Source of the DNA: JAWKNZ01 sp041391425
GTDB taxonomy: Bacteria; Bdellovibrionota_B; Oligoflexia; Oligoflexales; JAWKNZ01
Assembly: GCA_041391425.1 (NCBI GenBank)
Contig: JAWKNZ010000016.1
Coordinates: forward strand, 9,088 to 73,087
Length of the DNA: 64,000 bases
Direction: 5' to 3'
In this document: positions 17,523-27,120 of the stretch, one piece after another
Numbering within the stretch: position 1 is the stretch's first letter
Layout: each line of letters opens with the position of its first letter
The notes under the pieces: generated by a model
What the model was told of the DNA's origin: nothing
The model's database searches: none
What the model saw: only the letters and a program-made list of their open reading frames with translations
Made by a program: the position numbers and the translations under genes

Positions 17523-18530
17523 CTAGTTGTCGCGAATAATGGTGAATGAGCAATTAAAAGCCTCGTTTCTACGGAGGGTGATAAGTCCGCTACCATGTGT
17601 GTTATCCTCTCTTGAAGAAACAGCATTTGGAAAGGAGGTCCAAGGTTCTAAGCAATAAAAGTTTTTATCTGCTAAACCCCATAACACCCAAAAAGGCATT
17701 GAATTTGATACTAATGTAAGGTTAGTCCCCTTGGTAATATCGATTAATGATACTTGATCCAGGTTATTTAAGAGTTCCTTTTTTGCCAAGATTAGGTTTT
17801 GAAAAAACGGATTTTTTGCTTCGTAGGGAGGTTTTAGAAAGTTGTTGCTAAGTTTTCCTGCACCACCGTCCTCGGTTACATGGTGAAACCGTCTATCTGT
17901 TATAGCTATTTGGCAGTGATTTCTACTGTCTGCTAACGAATGATCAAGCTTAAAGTATGGATGAAAACCAGGACTAATAGGCATAATGTGATTTTGTTCA
18001 GTATATTGATTATCTGAAAGCGGTTTATTAGAATTCGTGGTCTTTGTAGAAGTTTTGCCGAAGTTAGAGATGTTTAAAGTTATGGTAAATTGGTTCTTTT
18101 CTAATTTGTAGGTAATGGCCAATTCGTACTTCCAAGGATATACGGCGAGCGTTGACTCCAAATATCGGTAAGTTAAAATGAGTTTATTATTAGTTGGCTG
18201 TTCGATTACTGGCTGACTTTGGTGGTATTGAAAGCCATGAATCGGCATCGGAAATTCAATGCCATCCCACCTATAATGTCCTTTATTATTTTCAGTCCAA
18301 ACCCTACCAGCAAATGGGAATAGGATGGGTATACCACCTCCTGGCCAAAGATTTTTCGAAGGGTTTTCAGTAGATGGAGTTGTTAAGTTCTGCCAGTCTA
18401 ATTGGAATAATAACTCATCAGGGGTCAATAACTTTAAAGATGTTACGGTTCCTCCTAGGGAGGGGAGGATTTTGGCTCGACTTGCTTCTGAGCTTAATAC
18501 TATTTCATGAAGTTTTGTCATTTGTAGCAT
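17523..18530 (-). CDS. Aldose 1-epimerase family protein (mutarotase fold)
   Basis: 335 residues of the galactose-mutarotase-like superfamily. PGGGIPILFPFAGRV and MPIHGFQY near residues 65-100 are the usual early motifs (GG...lfP..GR; HGF with the candidate acid His). SPGFHPYFKLD provides the mid-protein H-P-YF motif. It acts on C1 of a sugar or a related sugar derivative; the substrate is open. The start may be Met4. It overlaps the end of the acyltransferase gene by about 26 bases, so the two are likely co-transcribed. A role in envelope glycans is possible but not shown. Confidence 0.8.
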   Translation of the reverse strand: MLQMTKLHEIVLSSEASRAKILPSLGGTVTSLKLLTPDELLFQLDWQNLTTPSTENPSKNLWPGGGIPILFPFAGRVWTENNKGHYRWDGIEFPMPIHGFQYHQSQPVIEQPTNNKLILTYRYLESTLAVYPWKYELAITYKLEKNQFTITLNISNFGKTSTKTTNSNKPLSDNQYTEQNHIMPISPGFHPYFKLDHSLADSRNHCQIAITDRRFHHVTEDGGAGKLSNNFLKPPYEAKNPFFQNLILAKKELLNNLDQVSLIDITKGTNLTLVSNSMPFWVLWGLADKNFYCLEPWTSFPNAVSSREDNTHGSGLITLRRNEAFNCSFTIIRDN

Positions 18531-19395
18531 ATTTCCATCTTTTGTAATTCCAACACCATTGCTCTGGATAAAGTTTGATGGCTTCTTCTATTTGACTTGC
18601 CATTATTTGGCAAAGTTGCTGCTCGTCACTTATTGAGTGATCTGCAGGTATAATCTCTTTACTAATAAATCGGTATTTCATTGTACCTTCTCTGACACAA
18701 AAAACCGATATGATAGGTGCTTTAAAGCGTATACTCATCTGTGCAGGACCACTGACAAAGGCAACTTTTCTATCAAAAAAACTGACGGTGGGGCCGATGC
18801 GGCCTTTTGGTTTTTGATCCATGACAAAAGATAACCATTGCTTTTCCTTTAAGGCAGTAAGCATTTCCTTTACAAATGTATTTTTATTTGTCCAAAGGAC
18901 TTTGATTTTCATATTCTTACGATGCTGTTCTAAAGCTTTGGTTATAAGTTGGCTTCGTGCTGGTTTTGCTAGTGCGTAGAAGGTCTTATTTGTAGAGTGT
19001 GCCATGCAGTAGGCGATAAGCTCCCAGGCTCCAATATGGCCGGTAATAAGAATTTGTCCTTTTTCATAGCTTTCCATATTTTTTGCTATTTCTTGTAATT
19101 TTTCTAGCCCTATGTAAGTGATAGTATTTGGCCGTTGTGTCCCTTTTATAGTTTCTAAAGCGGTGACAATTTGGCTATGAATTACTTGCATTTTAAATTT
19201 TTTTGCAAATGATGAGTGCTTCGGGAGTCCATAAATATGAAAAATATTTTCCTCTAAAATTCTCACTTCTTTCTTGGCAAGCAGTACGATAAGCGGTGTC
19301 ACTGCTGAAGCGATCCATTCGAGGAAGGTATTAGGCAAGATACTGATGCTTAAAAGAGAATATTTTAGAATGATTTTAAATGGATAACCTATCAT
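18505..19395 (-). CDS. Lipid A biosynthesis acyltransferase, LpxL/HtrB family
   Basis: 296 residues of the lysophospholipid/lipid A late acyltransferase family. The catalytic HX4E motif is HIGAWE (120-125). Later family landmarks include SFVMDQKP, FFDRKVAFVSGPA and a C-terminal YPEQWCWNYKRWK (usual YPEQWLW.h.RWK). The N-terminal hydrophobic segment anchors it to the inner membrane. It adds a secondary acyl chain to lipid A or acts on a related lipid. This implies a lipid A-bearing outer membrane. Confidence 0.88.
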   Translation of the reverse strand: MIGYPFKIILKYSLLSISILPNTFLEWIASAVTPLIVLLAKKEVRILEENIFHIYGLPKHSSFAKKFKMQVIHSQIVTALETIKGTQRPNTITYIGLEKLQEIAKNMESYEKGQILITGHIGAWELIAYCMAHSTNKTFYALAKPARSQLITKALEQHRKNMKIKVLWTNKNTFVKEMLTALKEKQWLSFVMDQKPKGRIGPTVSFFDRKVAFVSGPAQMSIRFKAPIISVFCVREGTMKYRFISKEIIPADHSISDEQQLCQIMASQIEEAIKLYPEQWCWNYKRWKYATNDKTS

Positions 19396-19671
19396 AACAT
19401 GCCTATTGAGTTTGTAAAAGGTAGCTTGACGCCGAACTTTAGCATACGCGACAAAGATTCTATAAGATGATACCGTGGCGCATCATTATGACACCATCCG
19501 CTTAGCTCTGATAGGTTTGATTTTTCATAAAACACAGTCATATCAAGATATTACAGCCGCTAATATATTGGTCTACAACTTGCACAGTCAGGATGCTGTT
19601 TTCTATAGCTTTTTGCAAATACATATGGAATGTAATTGTAGCTGAATCTCTTTAAAATAATAGGGGAAATA

Positions 19672-20616
19672 ATGATGAGTTCTTCAATAATTGCAGGCTT
19701 GGCCGCTTTACTTCTAACATCGACAGCATTGGCGCAGCGTGGGCGCGTTCCTGGTGGAGGAAGAGTATCGTTACCTGGGTCGACACCATATGCTGCAACA
19801 TTAATTTTCTATAGTGAAGGCTTATGGGGTGATCAGTACTCTTATACCTTGAAAGCTACGTCAACTAAAGAAGCTAGTGTCGCGATTCCTGATTTTACCT
19901 TGCGAGCAAAAAATTTGTTGCATCGCATTAGTACGGCGAAATTAATCTGTGGGCAGGTATCAGCTACTGTTGGGTTTTTTGATGGGGATAATAGCACTAC
20001 AAATATGGAAACTTGGGGTGGCAACTATCATGCGATCAGCTGTGAGCCCGGTAATACGACTACAGTTGATTTCCATTCGATACAAGCCCGCCCTTCAATG
20101 GAAGATATGGGTGATAAGGTTACTTCCGCATTTATGATCGTTAACTCAAGACCCTATAACGATTTTCCATTTTCTATGACTTTTAAGAATAATTGGGATG
20201 CTGAGATAAATGATACCCTTGGTGATAATGCTGAGCCTAGAGGTGACGTGCAATTAACATGGATCAATACGAAAACATTTAAATTGAGACAAAATGTTCG
20301 TATTAAAATTAGTCTATGGCCTGACTATGATGCTTGGTTTGAATATATTGTAACAATTGGTACCAAACAAGGTACAGGACCAAACGCCGAAATTGGCCCC
20401 GCAAATTTCCGCATTGTTAAGCAGAATATTTGGGTGGCGCCAGGGCGTTTTCATGATCGAGTAAAGTTTGAATTTAACCGCGAAATTCTATCATCTCATG
20501 CTGAGTTTGAGCAGCGACTTAATGAATCTTTTGCCCCAGTGTTTGGTCAAAATCGTACCTATTACTTTGTACCAGGTTATACCATTGATCAGTTCTTTGC
20601 GGCTTATGGTGGCTAA
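19672..20616 (+). CDS. Secreted protein of unknown function
   Basis: 314 residues with a signal peptide (cleavage expected after ALA, about residue 21), then a Gly/Arg-rich short linker and a long beta-rich, aromatic-rich body (for example WGGNYHAISCEPGN and ISLWPDYDAWFEYIVTIG). Two cysteines could form a disulfide. I do not recognise the family. It has its own terminator just downstream and stands alone between an oppositely oriented acyltransferase gene and the arsenosugar cluster. Confidence 0.75.
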   Translation: MMSSSIIAGLAALLLTSTALAQRGRVPGGGRVSLPGSTPYAATLIFYSEGLWGDQYSYTLKATSTKEASVAIPDFTLRAKNLLHRISTAKLICGQVSATVGFFDGDNSTTNMETWGGNYHAISCEPGNTTTVDFHSIQARPSMEDMGDKVTSAFMIVNSRPYNDFPFSMTFKNNWDAEINDTLGDNAEPRGDVQLTWINTKTFKLRQNVRIKISLWPDYDAWFEYIVTIGTKQGTGPNAEIGPANFRIVKQNIWVAPGRFHDRVKFEFNREILSSHAEFEQRLNESFAPVFGQNRTYYFVPGYTIDQFFAAYGG

Positions 20617-20644
20617 GAAAACTTGCTCTAACACTGAAGGATTT

Positions 20645-20680
20645 CCCCCGATAGGCTTTTGTAGCCTGCCGGGGTTTTTT
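20645..20680 (+). terminator. Rho-independent terminator
   Basis: CCCCCGATAGGCT pairs with AGCCTGCCGGGG (two mismatches) around a 5-base loop, followed directly by TTTTTT. It lies 29 bases after the stop of the secreted orphan. Confidence 0.8.
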
Positions 20681-21076
20681 AATGGGAAAGTTTGTGAGAT
20701 TCAGTTATTCTTACTACATGTAGCAGCAATTAAGTCTTTTTGGCATAGCTGCCATTGTTTAAATAGTTCTCTTGTATAACAGGCTTATTTTTAAAAATCA
20801 AAGATGGTGCGCGGTAATTAGGCGTGTCAACTAATCAGTTTTTTCGAATCTGTAACTTTCCCGATAAAATATTCGAACCCCTGGATGAGAAATATGCCAG
20901 TGTATTTGGGTTATTGTCTGTCTTTTGGCTTTAATAGCTAATTAATTATTAGCTATTTTACTTACCTGAATATTCTGGTTCCTATAATTATTCTCAGTGT
21001 TCTTTAACGTTATTGAATAATAATAAAAATATGCATATAGTGTGCTTATTATGTTTATAATTCGGAGCTTTTTATA
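20681..21076. other. AT-rich intergenic region before arsS
   Basis: No gene is seen. The region should hold the promoter of the arsS-arsM cluster. I could not identify a convincing ArsR-type operator palindrome by eye. Confidence 0.3.
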
Positions 21077-22063
21077 ATGAACCTTTCGGATGCAGAGCAA
21101 AAGTTCACTTCATTTAGGGCTTGTTTAGCTACAAATAATATTCTGCTTGAGCGAGCACCACTTGAAATACTGCAGATCAATGTGGGTAAGCTTTGCAATC
21201 AAGCATGCACTCATTGCCATGTGGATGCTGGTCCGACGAAAACAAGAGAAAATTTAACTGAGGCGACTGCTGAAAAGTTAATCGAGCTTGCTGCCACCTG
21301 CCCGACGCTAACTACGGTGGATTTAACTGGTGGTGCTCCAGAGATGAATCCTCATTTTCGCCATTTGGTTATGGAATTTAGAAGGCTTGGATTGCAAGTA
21401 ATGGATCGTTGCAATCTTACTGTTTTGTCACTTGATGGTCAGGAAGATACTGCTGAGTTTCTCGCAAATAATCAGGTCACAGTGGTGGCCTCGCTTCCAT
21501 GTTATACCATAGAGAACGTCGATAAACAGAGAGGTAACGGTGTTTTTGAAGCAAGTATTAAAGGTTTACGCCTTCTTAATGAGTTTGGTTATGGGCGCGA
21601 GGGGAGTGGTTTGACTTTGGATTTGGTATACAATCCTATTGGTGCAAACTTGCCTCCACAGCAAGATAAGTTAGAAGCAGATTATAAAAAGATGCTTCTA
21701 GAGCATTTTGGCATTTATTTTAGTAATCTTTATTGCATCACTAATATGCCAATAAAGCGTTTTAAGGCTTTTTTAAGAAGGCAAGGAAAAGAAGTCGAAT
21801 ATATGAGGCTACTGCAAGATAACTTTAATACAGATGCTGTAAAAAATGTTATGTGTCGAAATTTAATTTCTGTTGGTTGGGATGGCCAGATTTTTGATTG
21901 TGATTTTAATCAGATGTTAGGCATGCCGGTAGGCGGACAGAAAAGAAATATACATGAGTTAAGCTCGCTGAATGTTTTTAATTCTGGTGATATTGCGTTA
22001 GGCGACCATTGTTATGGATGTACAGCTGGGGCCGGAAGCTCTTGTAGTGGAACTTTACTTTAG
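21077..22063 (+). CDS. arsS: Arsenosugar-biosynthesis radical SAM protein ArsS
   Basis: 328-residue radical SAM enzyme. The cluster motif is GKLCNQACTHCHVDAGP (CxxxCxxC), and the early NVGK and TGGAPEMNP motifs fit the rSAM/Cys-rich family to which ArsS belongs. The C-terminal Cys-rich tail (DHCYGCTAGAGSSCSG) is the domain where some relatives carry selenocysteine; this one uses Cys. ArsS is thought to transfer the 5'-deoxyadenosyl group to dimethylarsenite to give arsenosugar precursors. It is first in a four-gene same-strand set with arsM 45 bases downstream, which supports the arsenic role. Confidence 0.85.
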   Translation: MNLSDAEQKFTSFRACLATNNILLERAPLEILQINVGKLCNQACTHCHVDAGPTKTRENLTEATAEKLIELAATCPTLTTVDLTGGAPEMNPHFRHLVMEFRRLGLQVMDRCNLTVLSLDGQEDTAEFLANNQVTVVASLPCYTIENVDKQRGNGVFEASIKGLRLLNEFGYGREGSGLTLDLVYNPIGANLPPQQDKLEADYKKMLLEHFGIYFSNLYCITNMPIKRFKAFLRRQGKEVEYMRLLQDNFNTDAVKNVMCRNLISVGWDGQIFDCDFNQMLGMPVGGQKRNIHELSSLNVFNSGDIALGDHCYGCTAGAGSSCSGTLL

Positions 22064-22108
22064 AAACATACTGCTTTTGCAGTTTAACCAATGAAAGTGA
22101 GGAAGGGC

Positions 22109-23299
22109 ATGAAAAAGGAGTCGCTTAATGTTGATCAAGCGGTGAGGGAACGCTACAGCGCTGCATCTCAAGCAAGAGAGGCTGCATTATGTTGTCCTGT
22201 GAGTTATGACCGTAAATATTTAGAAGTGATCCCAAAAGAAGTGATAGAAAGAGATTATGGCTGTGGTGATCCTTCACGGTATTTGAAAAAAGGTGAAACT
22301 GTTTTAGACCTTGGCTCTGGTGGAGGTAAAATTTGTTTTATTGCTGCTCAGATCGTTGGGGCTGAGGGGCGAGTTATTGGTGTTGATACGAATGATGATA
22401 TGCTGCGTTTAGCTAGAGATGCTTCGATGATGGTATCTGAAAAAATTGGCTATCAAAATGTCGAATTTAGAAAGGGTATGATTCAAGATTTAAAGCTAGA
22501 TAGAAGCTTGTTGAATCAGTGGCTAAGTGATCATCCTGTACAATGCGAAAAAGATTTGCGAGAGCTGGAGTCTTATATTGCTGAATTAAAGCGAGAAAAA
22601 GTGATGATCGCCGATGAAAGCGTTGATGTTGTTGTTAGCAATTGTGTCCTCAATTTAGTGGATACAGAGAAAAAAGATCAGATGTTCAGTGAAATCTATC
22701 GGGTGTTAAAGCCAGGAGGTCGTGCCGTAATCAGTGATATTGTGGCCGATGAAGCAGTGCCTTTAGAGTTGCAAAATGATCCCGAATTATGGAGTGGCTG
22801 TATTTCCGGAGCTTATCAAGAAGCAGAATTTTTAGAAGCATTTGAAAGTGCTGGGTTTTCTTGTGTGAGCCTAGATAAACGCGATGCCGAGCCATGGCAA
22901 ATTGTAGATGGCATAGAGTTTCGCTCAGTAACTGTGGTCGCCTATAAGCCTCTTAGCGAAGAAAAAGATAGCGATTGCAATGAGGCGCTAATATATAAAG
23001 GTCCGTTTAAAGTTGTTCAAGATGATCGTGGTCAGGTGTTTTTGCGCGGAGAGAGGGTTGCGGTTAGCCATGAGATTTTTGAGGAATACACTCGAAATGA
23101 TTTAGAAAAGCACTTTTTTGCCATTTCTCCTGCTGATAAGATTGATGTCGAAGATGCTCCGGAGTTTATCTTAGAAGAAGGGATTATGCTAAGATCTCCT
23201 CAATCTACGAAAGCAGCAACCACTTCTAGTAGCAGCTGCTGTGGAACAAGTGAAAGAGATAGTGATCATAAAAGAAGTCCAAGTGGTGGGTGTTGCTAA
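22109..23299 (+). CDS. arsM: Arsenite S-adenosylmethionine methyltransferase ArsM
   Basis: SAM-dependent methyltransferase that methylates As(III). The SAM motif is VLDLGSGGGK. The four family cysteines are represented: ALCCP near the N-terminus, YGCGDP, SNCVLNL and WSGCISGA. The C-terminus ends in a Ser/Cys-rich tail (SSSCCG and SGGCC), common in ArsM. The ATG at 22109 is chosen over 22091 because GAGGAAGG lies just before it. The 3' end overlaps the longest frame of the next gene. With ArsS next door the product is likely dimethylarsenic for arsenosugar formation. Confidence 0.9.
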   Translation: MKKESLNVDQAVRERYSAASQAREAALCCPVSYDRKYLEVIPKEVIERDYGCGDPSRYLKKGETVLDLGSGGGKICFIAAQIVGAEGRVIGVDTNDDMLRLARDASMMVSEKIGYQNVEFRKGMIQDLKLDRSLLNQWLSDHPVQCEKDLRELESYIAELKREKVMIADESVDVVVSNCVLNLVDTEKKDQMFSEIYRVLKPGGRAVISDIVADEAVPLELQNDPELWSGCISGAYQEAEFLEAFESAGFSCVSLDKRDAEPWQIVDGIEFRSVTVVAYKPLSEEKDSDCNEALIYKGPFKVVQDDRGQVFLRGERVAVSHEIFEEYTRNDLEKHFFAISPADKIDVEDAPEFILEEGIMLRSPQSTKAATTSSSSCCGTSERDSDHKRSPSGGCC

Positions 23300-24149
23300 T
23301 TTGTCAAATAGGCATGAATTAATAAACCAAGATGAACCCATGTCTGATGTGCAGGATATAAAAGTTCAGAAAAGAAAGGCATCAAGATTAAGGCATGGTG
23401 AGGCTTTTCTGCAACGGTACGAAGATGGAGTGTGTCAGGCTGCTTCTGAATTGAGGCTGTCTGTTGTAATTCCCATCGGAAGTAATGAAGATACTTGCTG
23501 GCTTGGATTAAAAGAGAGCCTTTTGTATTTACCGAAAGAAACGGAGGTTATTTTCGTTCTTGCAAAAGGTTTCGAACGGGCTCATTTTGATACCATTTTC
23601 ACGGAACTATCACATTTAAAATTTTCTGTTTATACCAGTGAGCCGGGGCGTGCTATTCAGCTTAACCTCGGAGCGCTAAAGGCACGCGCTCCTTGGTTGT
23701 GGTTTTTGCATGCTGATTGCCGCTTTTCAAAGGTATCGGCTCAAAAGTTATTTCAATTTTTAAGAGACAATGCTGATCCAAACTTGCTTTTATACTTTGA
23801 TCTAAGATTTTTGTCTGATGGTCCTTTATTTATGACAGTAAATTCTATTGGCGTTTGGATACGTTCACATTTATTAGGATTGCCATTTGGCGATCAGGGC
23901 TTTTGTATGCGCAAAGAAGTTTTTGTTAAATTAGGCAAGTTTCCTACTGGATGCCGTTATGGCGAAGACCATTTGTTTGTTTGGAAAGCAAATAGGTGTG
24001 GTGTTAAGGTCCGATCGGTGGGGGCCTTTATATATACGAGTGCTCGTAAATATAAAGATAAGGGTTGGGCTAGAACCACATGCTTGCATCTTTACCTAAC
24101 TTTTAAGCAAGCCATACCGCAGTTGTTGATGCCTTTGTTTAGTAAGTAA
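23241..24149 (+). CDS. Family 2 glycosyltransferase, rSAM/arsenosugar-associated
   Basis: Resembles the TIGR04283-type glycosyltransferases that recur beside ArsS-like radical SAM genes. The GT-A core starts at LSVVIPIGSNEDTCW and has WFLHADCRF (the DxD-like site), PFGDQGFCMRKEVF and YGEDHLFVWKA. The longest frame starts inside arsM (59-base overlap). ATG 23340 gives a start nearer the domain and may be the true one. Likely role: attaching or building the sugar part after the ArsM/ArsS steps. Family match is good; the substrate is inferred. Confidence 0.75.
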   Translation: MEQVKEIVIIKEVQVVGVANLSNRHELINQDEPMSDVQDIKVQKRKASRLRHGEAFLQRYEDGVCQAASELRLSVVIPIGSNEDTCWLGLKESLLYLPKETEVIFVLAKGFERAHFDTIFTELSHLKFSVYTSEPGRAIQLNLGALKARAPWLWFLHADCRFSKVSAQKLFQFLRDNADPNLLLYFDLRFLSDGPLFMTVNSIGVWIRSHLLGLPFGDQGFCMRKEVFVKLGKFPTGCRYGEDHLFVWKANRCGVKVRSVGAFIYTSARKYKDKGWARTTCLHLYLTFKQAIPQLLMPLFSK

Positions 24150-24164
24150 GAAAGCTAAAATGTG

Positions 24165-24857
24165 ATGAATGGAAATAATAGTGTTACCAGTGCAGTTGCT
24201 GTTTTTGTTAAGACTCCAGGAAAGTCACCATTGAAAACTCGTTTGGCTCAAGGGATTGGCCGAGAAGATGCTGATAGGTTTTATGAGCTTTCATGTAGCG
24301 CAATTGCAGAGTTAGTTGGGTATTATTGTAAGAATATAGGTCAAGGTTTAATTACTCCTTATTGGGCAATTGCTGAAAAAGAGGAAGTGTGTGGGAATTA
24401 TTGGAAAGATTTTTCTCATATATGGCAAGGAGATGGGGGATTAGGTAACCGATTGTTTAAGGTTTATAATGAACTTTTGTGTCAACATCCTCATGTGTTT
24501 ATCATTGGTTCTGATTGCCCGCAAATTTCTCCTCAGTCTTTGCAAATGGCAGTCGAACTATCGCATGCCGAATCGAATTTTGTAATGGGTGAAGCACGGG
24601 ATGGTGGTTTTTGGTTGGTAGGTGGCAGCAAACCTATAGCCCAGCATTGTTGGGAGAGGGTTACTTATAGTGCTCAAGATACTGCTTATGAATTGTGTAG
24701 ACAGTTGGAACCTTTGGGGGAAATTTCGAAGCTTAAATGTTATCAAGATGTTGATGAAAAAGCTGATCTGGAAGTATTGAGAATAGAGCTTTTAGCCAAT
24801 GAGCAAAGGCTTGCCATGCAGGATTATCTGCTAAAATGGCTGAGCCAATTCGATTGA
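24165..24857 (+). CDS. TIGR04282/DUF2064-like nucleotidyltransferase-fold protein
   Basis: About 230 residues, similar to the second transferase type (TIGR04282, DUF2064) found with rSAM/arsenosugar genes. AVFVKTPGKSPLKTRLAQGIG is the signature start (.fvk.P.pG.vKTRLa). FIIGSDCPQIS holds the metal-binding Asp, and GEARDGGFWLVG is the late motif. The fold is GT-A-like. Last gene of the arsS cluster, 15 bases after the glycosyltransferase stop. The exact reaction is unknown. Confidence 0.8.
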   Translation: MNGNNSVTSAVAVFVKTPGKSPLKTRLAQGIGREDADRFYELSCSAIAELVGYYCKNIGQGLITPYWAIAEKEEVCGNYWKDFSHIWQGDGGLGNRLFKVYNELLCQHPHVFIIGSDCPQISPQSLQMAVELSHAESNFVMGEARDGGFWLVGGSKPIAQHCWERVTYSAQDTAYELCRQLEPLGEISKLKCYQDVDEKADLEVLRIELLANEQRLAMQDYLLKWLSQFD

Positions 24858-24888
24858 TCTTATTTGCATTGGATTATAATGTTTCTGG

Positions 24889-26379
24889 CTATCCTTTTAA
24901 GGTATCTGCGGAAAATGAAAGCATGCTGTCGAGTTTTGATCCAAATGGATTATCCCCTACAATAGTATTGAGCTTGCCTTCCTCGCCACTAAGAGCTAGA
25001 TAGTTTGCAACGATGAGTTTGGTTAGCAATTCGACACTATTGGATACTGGATTAATGCTGTCGTTGACTGCTCCGATGTCGTTAAATTCTCCGATTTGTC
25101 TGAGTGAGTTCCTTATCTTTACTTTACCCTTAGGGTTATAGGCAAACAAAACAGCAGCTGAGCGCTCGCTGTTATCTGAGCCACGTCCATAGCGGCCATT
25201 TTGTTCGTCGTTGCCAGCAAAAGAAACTCCACCGTCTGTGAATAGGTATAATACGACGGGCTTGTTTTTTTGTGCGGCAGCTTCAAAAATTTGGCCGATT
25301 TGTTTACCTGCGGCAAAATCTTTTGTGCGTTTTACTGTGTTGGCACTGCCATGATAGTCATAACCGCCGAGCTCGATAGTGCCAGCTCCAGCTAAACCAT
25401 CTAGAACCAGTTTTACAACTGCTGATGCTTTAGCATTATCGCCATTAAAATTGTTGCCAAATGCAGAAACAATGGCTGAATCTTTGGTGGGGTCTAAAGC
25501 TTCGGGGCCATATTTGGATAAGAGGCCTGAGCTTGAGATATATCCACAACTTACTAAGTCTTTTATTTTTTGTGCCATGGATTTTTCACTAAATTTTGCT
25601 ATTTGTGTCTGGCTCATGGTTGAAATAGCTTTCATAACTTTTTCGGCCTTTTCGACAGAGAGCAGATTAGCTAGTAACCCAAGGTCGACTAATGACCCCG
25701 TGGATCCAGGAGACGTCATTTGTACAGGTTTTGCTGCTGGATTAATCGAACTTTCTGGAGCTGCGGCACGCCCGCCTGAGGGCGAACTTGTTGTCCCTAC
25801 TAATGGGACGAGCTCGCCGTTTAATCCCGCTTTATTGATCCAGTACATTGGGTTATGAGGGTTTGCATTGGTGTCATCGATTGAACTTGTACAAAAAATG
25901 GCACCATCGACATTGGCTAGGGTGCTTTCTTGCGCCGCTGATTTTATGCCTGCTAGAAGCTGGCTATCTGAAAGAAAAATAAGCCCTGAATCGAGGTTGC
26001 CACCATTAATTGTGGTAATGTTTGCTGACAAGTTTTCGCTAATTGAGGGAGCTATACTAAGTGTGGAATAATCAGCTATGAAGTCTTGCTGCCCCCCAGC
26101 TTTGCCAACCATGACGTTACCACCTGGGATATTGGCACCTCCACTTAGATCGATTGCTATAAAAGGTGTTCCATTATCTTTTACTTCAGGTTGGCATTCG
26201 ATTCCCATAGCCCGTTGACTTAATAAAGATAAAAAACTTGGCACCATCACGGTACCTACACCTGAGATAGCTCCTTGTGAGAGAAATTCTCTGCGAGTCC
26301 TTGGCTTTTTGTGAAACCTACCGTATTCGATGACAAGATCTTTTTCATTTATGGAAGCCTGGTCTTTCTTGTCTTTCAT
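24889..26379 (-). CDS. Tat-exported DUF1501-like protein
   Basis: 496 residues beginning with a long N-region and a twin-arginine signal TRREFLSQGA followed by a hydrophobic stretch with PSFLSLLSQRA. FIAIDLSGGANIPGGN and VLYLFTDGGVSF, with GYDYHG between, resemble the sulfatase-like core of DUF1501 proteins (usual L.GG.D..d...). The folded export route suggests a cofactor or assembly before export. No enzyme activity is known for the family. It stands alone, convergent with the arsenosugar cluster. Confidence 0.7.
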   Translation of the reverse strand: MKDKKDQASINEKDLVIEYGRFHKKPRTRREFLSQGAISGVGTVMVPSFLSLLSQRAMGIECQPEVKDNGTPFIAIDLSGGANIPGGNVMVGKAGGQQDFIADYSTLSIAPSISENLSANITTINGGNLDSGLIFLSDSQLLAGIKSAAQESTLANVDGAIFCTSSIDDTNANPHNPMYWINKAGLNGELVPLVGTTSSPSGGRAAAPESSINPAAKPVQMTSPGSTGSLVDLGLLANLLSVEKAEKVMKAISTMSQTQIAKFSEKSMAQKIKDLVSCGYISSSGLLSKYGPEALDPTKDSAIVSAFGNNFNGDNAKASAVVKLVLDGLAGAGTIELGGYDYHGSANTVKRTKDFAAGKQIGQIFEAAAQKNKPVVLYLFTDGGVSFAGNDEQNGRYGRGSDNSERSAAVLFAYNPKGKVKIRNSLRQIGEFNDIGAVNDSINPVSNSVELLTKLIVANYLALSGEEGKLNTIVGDNPFGSKLDSMLSFSADTLKG

Positions 26380-27120
26380 AGAGAAATCCTTTAGCCGGTG
26401 TCAGTGTTGAAAATTACTGATAAAGTTAATTCTAGATATTGAATTGCCTATCTCAGGTTTTATCGGCACATCATAAAATAGAAGTGCGTATTTTCGAGAT
26501 GGTTTTAAATCAATCTTTCAAATCCCCGTGACATGTTACCTATCGGAAGTTTTTATAAAAATCTGTAGTTATTTGTTTTTTTTCTTTTATCTTAATTGGA
26601 TAGCAGGATTGAAGATGAGTTGTGTCAGCAAAATAGTTACTTTAGAAGGGCAAACAGCTGAATTTACAGGCACTAAATATAGGGTGAGTGAATAGCCTAA
26701 AAACGCAAGAATTTTGGATATCAAGACCTTGATGAGTGTTTTGGATTTAAAGAATCAGCTCCGAAGTTCACATAAGCTTTCACATAGGGAAAAATATTGA
26801 AAACTGCAAATTATTGTTAGTCATTAAAATTATCTTGCTGTGTAAGAATCTCACCGCCTTAGGAGACTTAGTTGCTTGATCGAGATCCTCCTATTAATCA
26901 GGCATACTAGAGATGAGCTTACATTCACACTGCGAAAATGTTACGATGATAGGTAAAGGTAGTAGTCAGAGATAGCATTCATGACGGTTTGTATATTGTA
27001 TCATATTGCTGATAGGTGAACCTATTAGATAGGGTCGACACCGTATGATAGGTTACGCATTTGCAGATGGCTATCTTAGGTTAGACAATTGACGGATCTT
27101 TATGGGAGATTAAAACTGGC
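26380..27120. other. Long intergenic region, no gene recognised
   Basis: About 740 bases between divergent genes. Only very short frames are present. A perfect short palindrome ATAGGTGAACCTAT (27012-27025) lies about 95 bases before the response regulator and could be an operator or hairpin. Confidence 0.35.
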
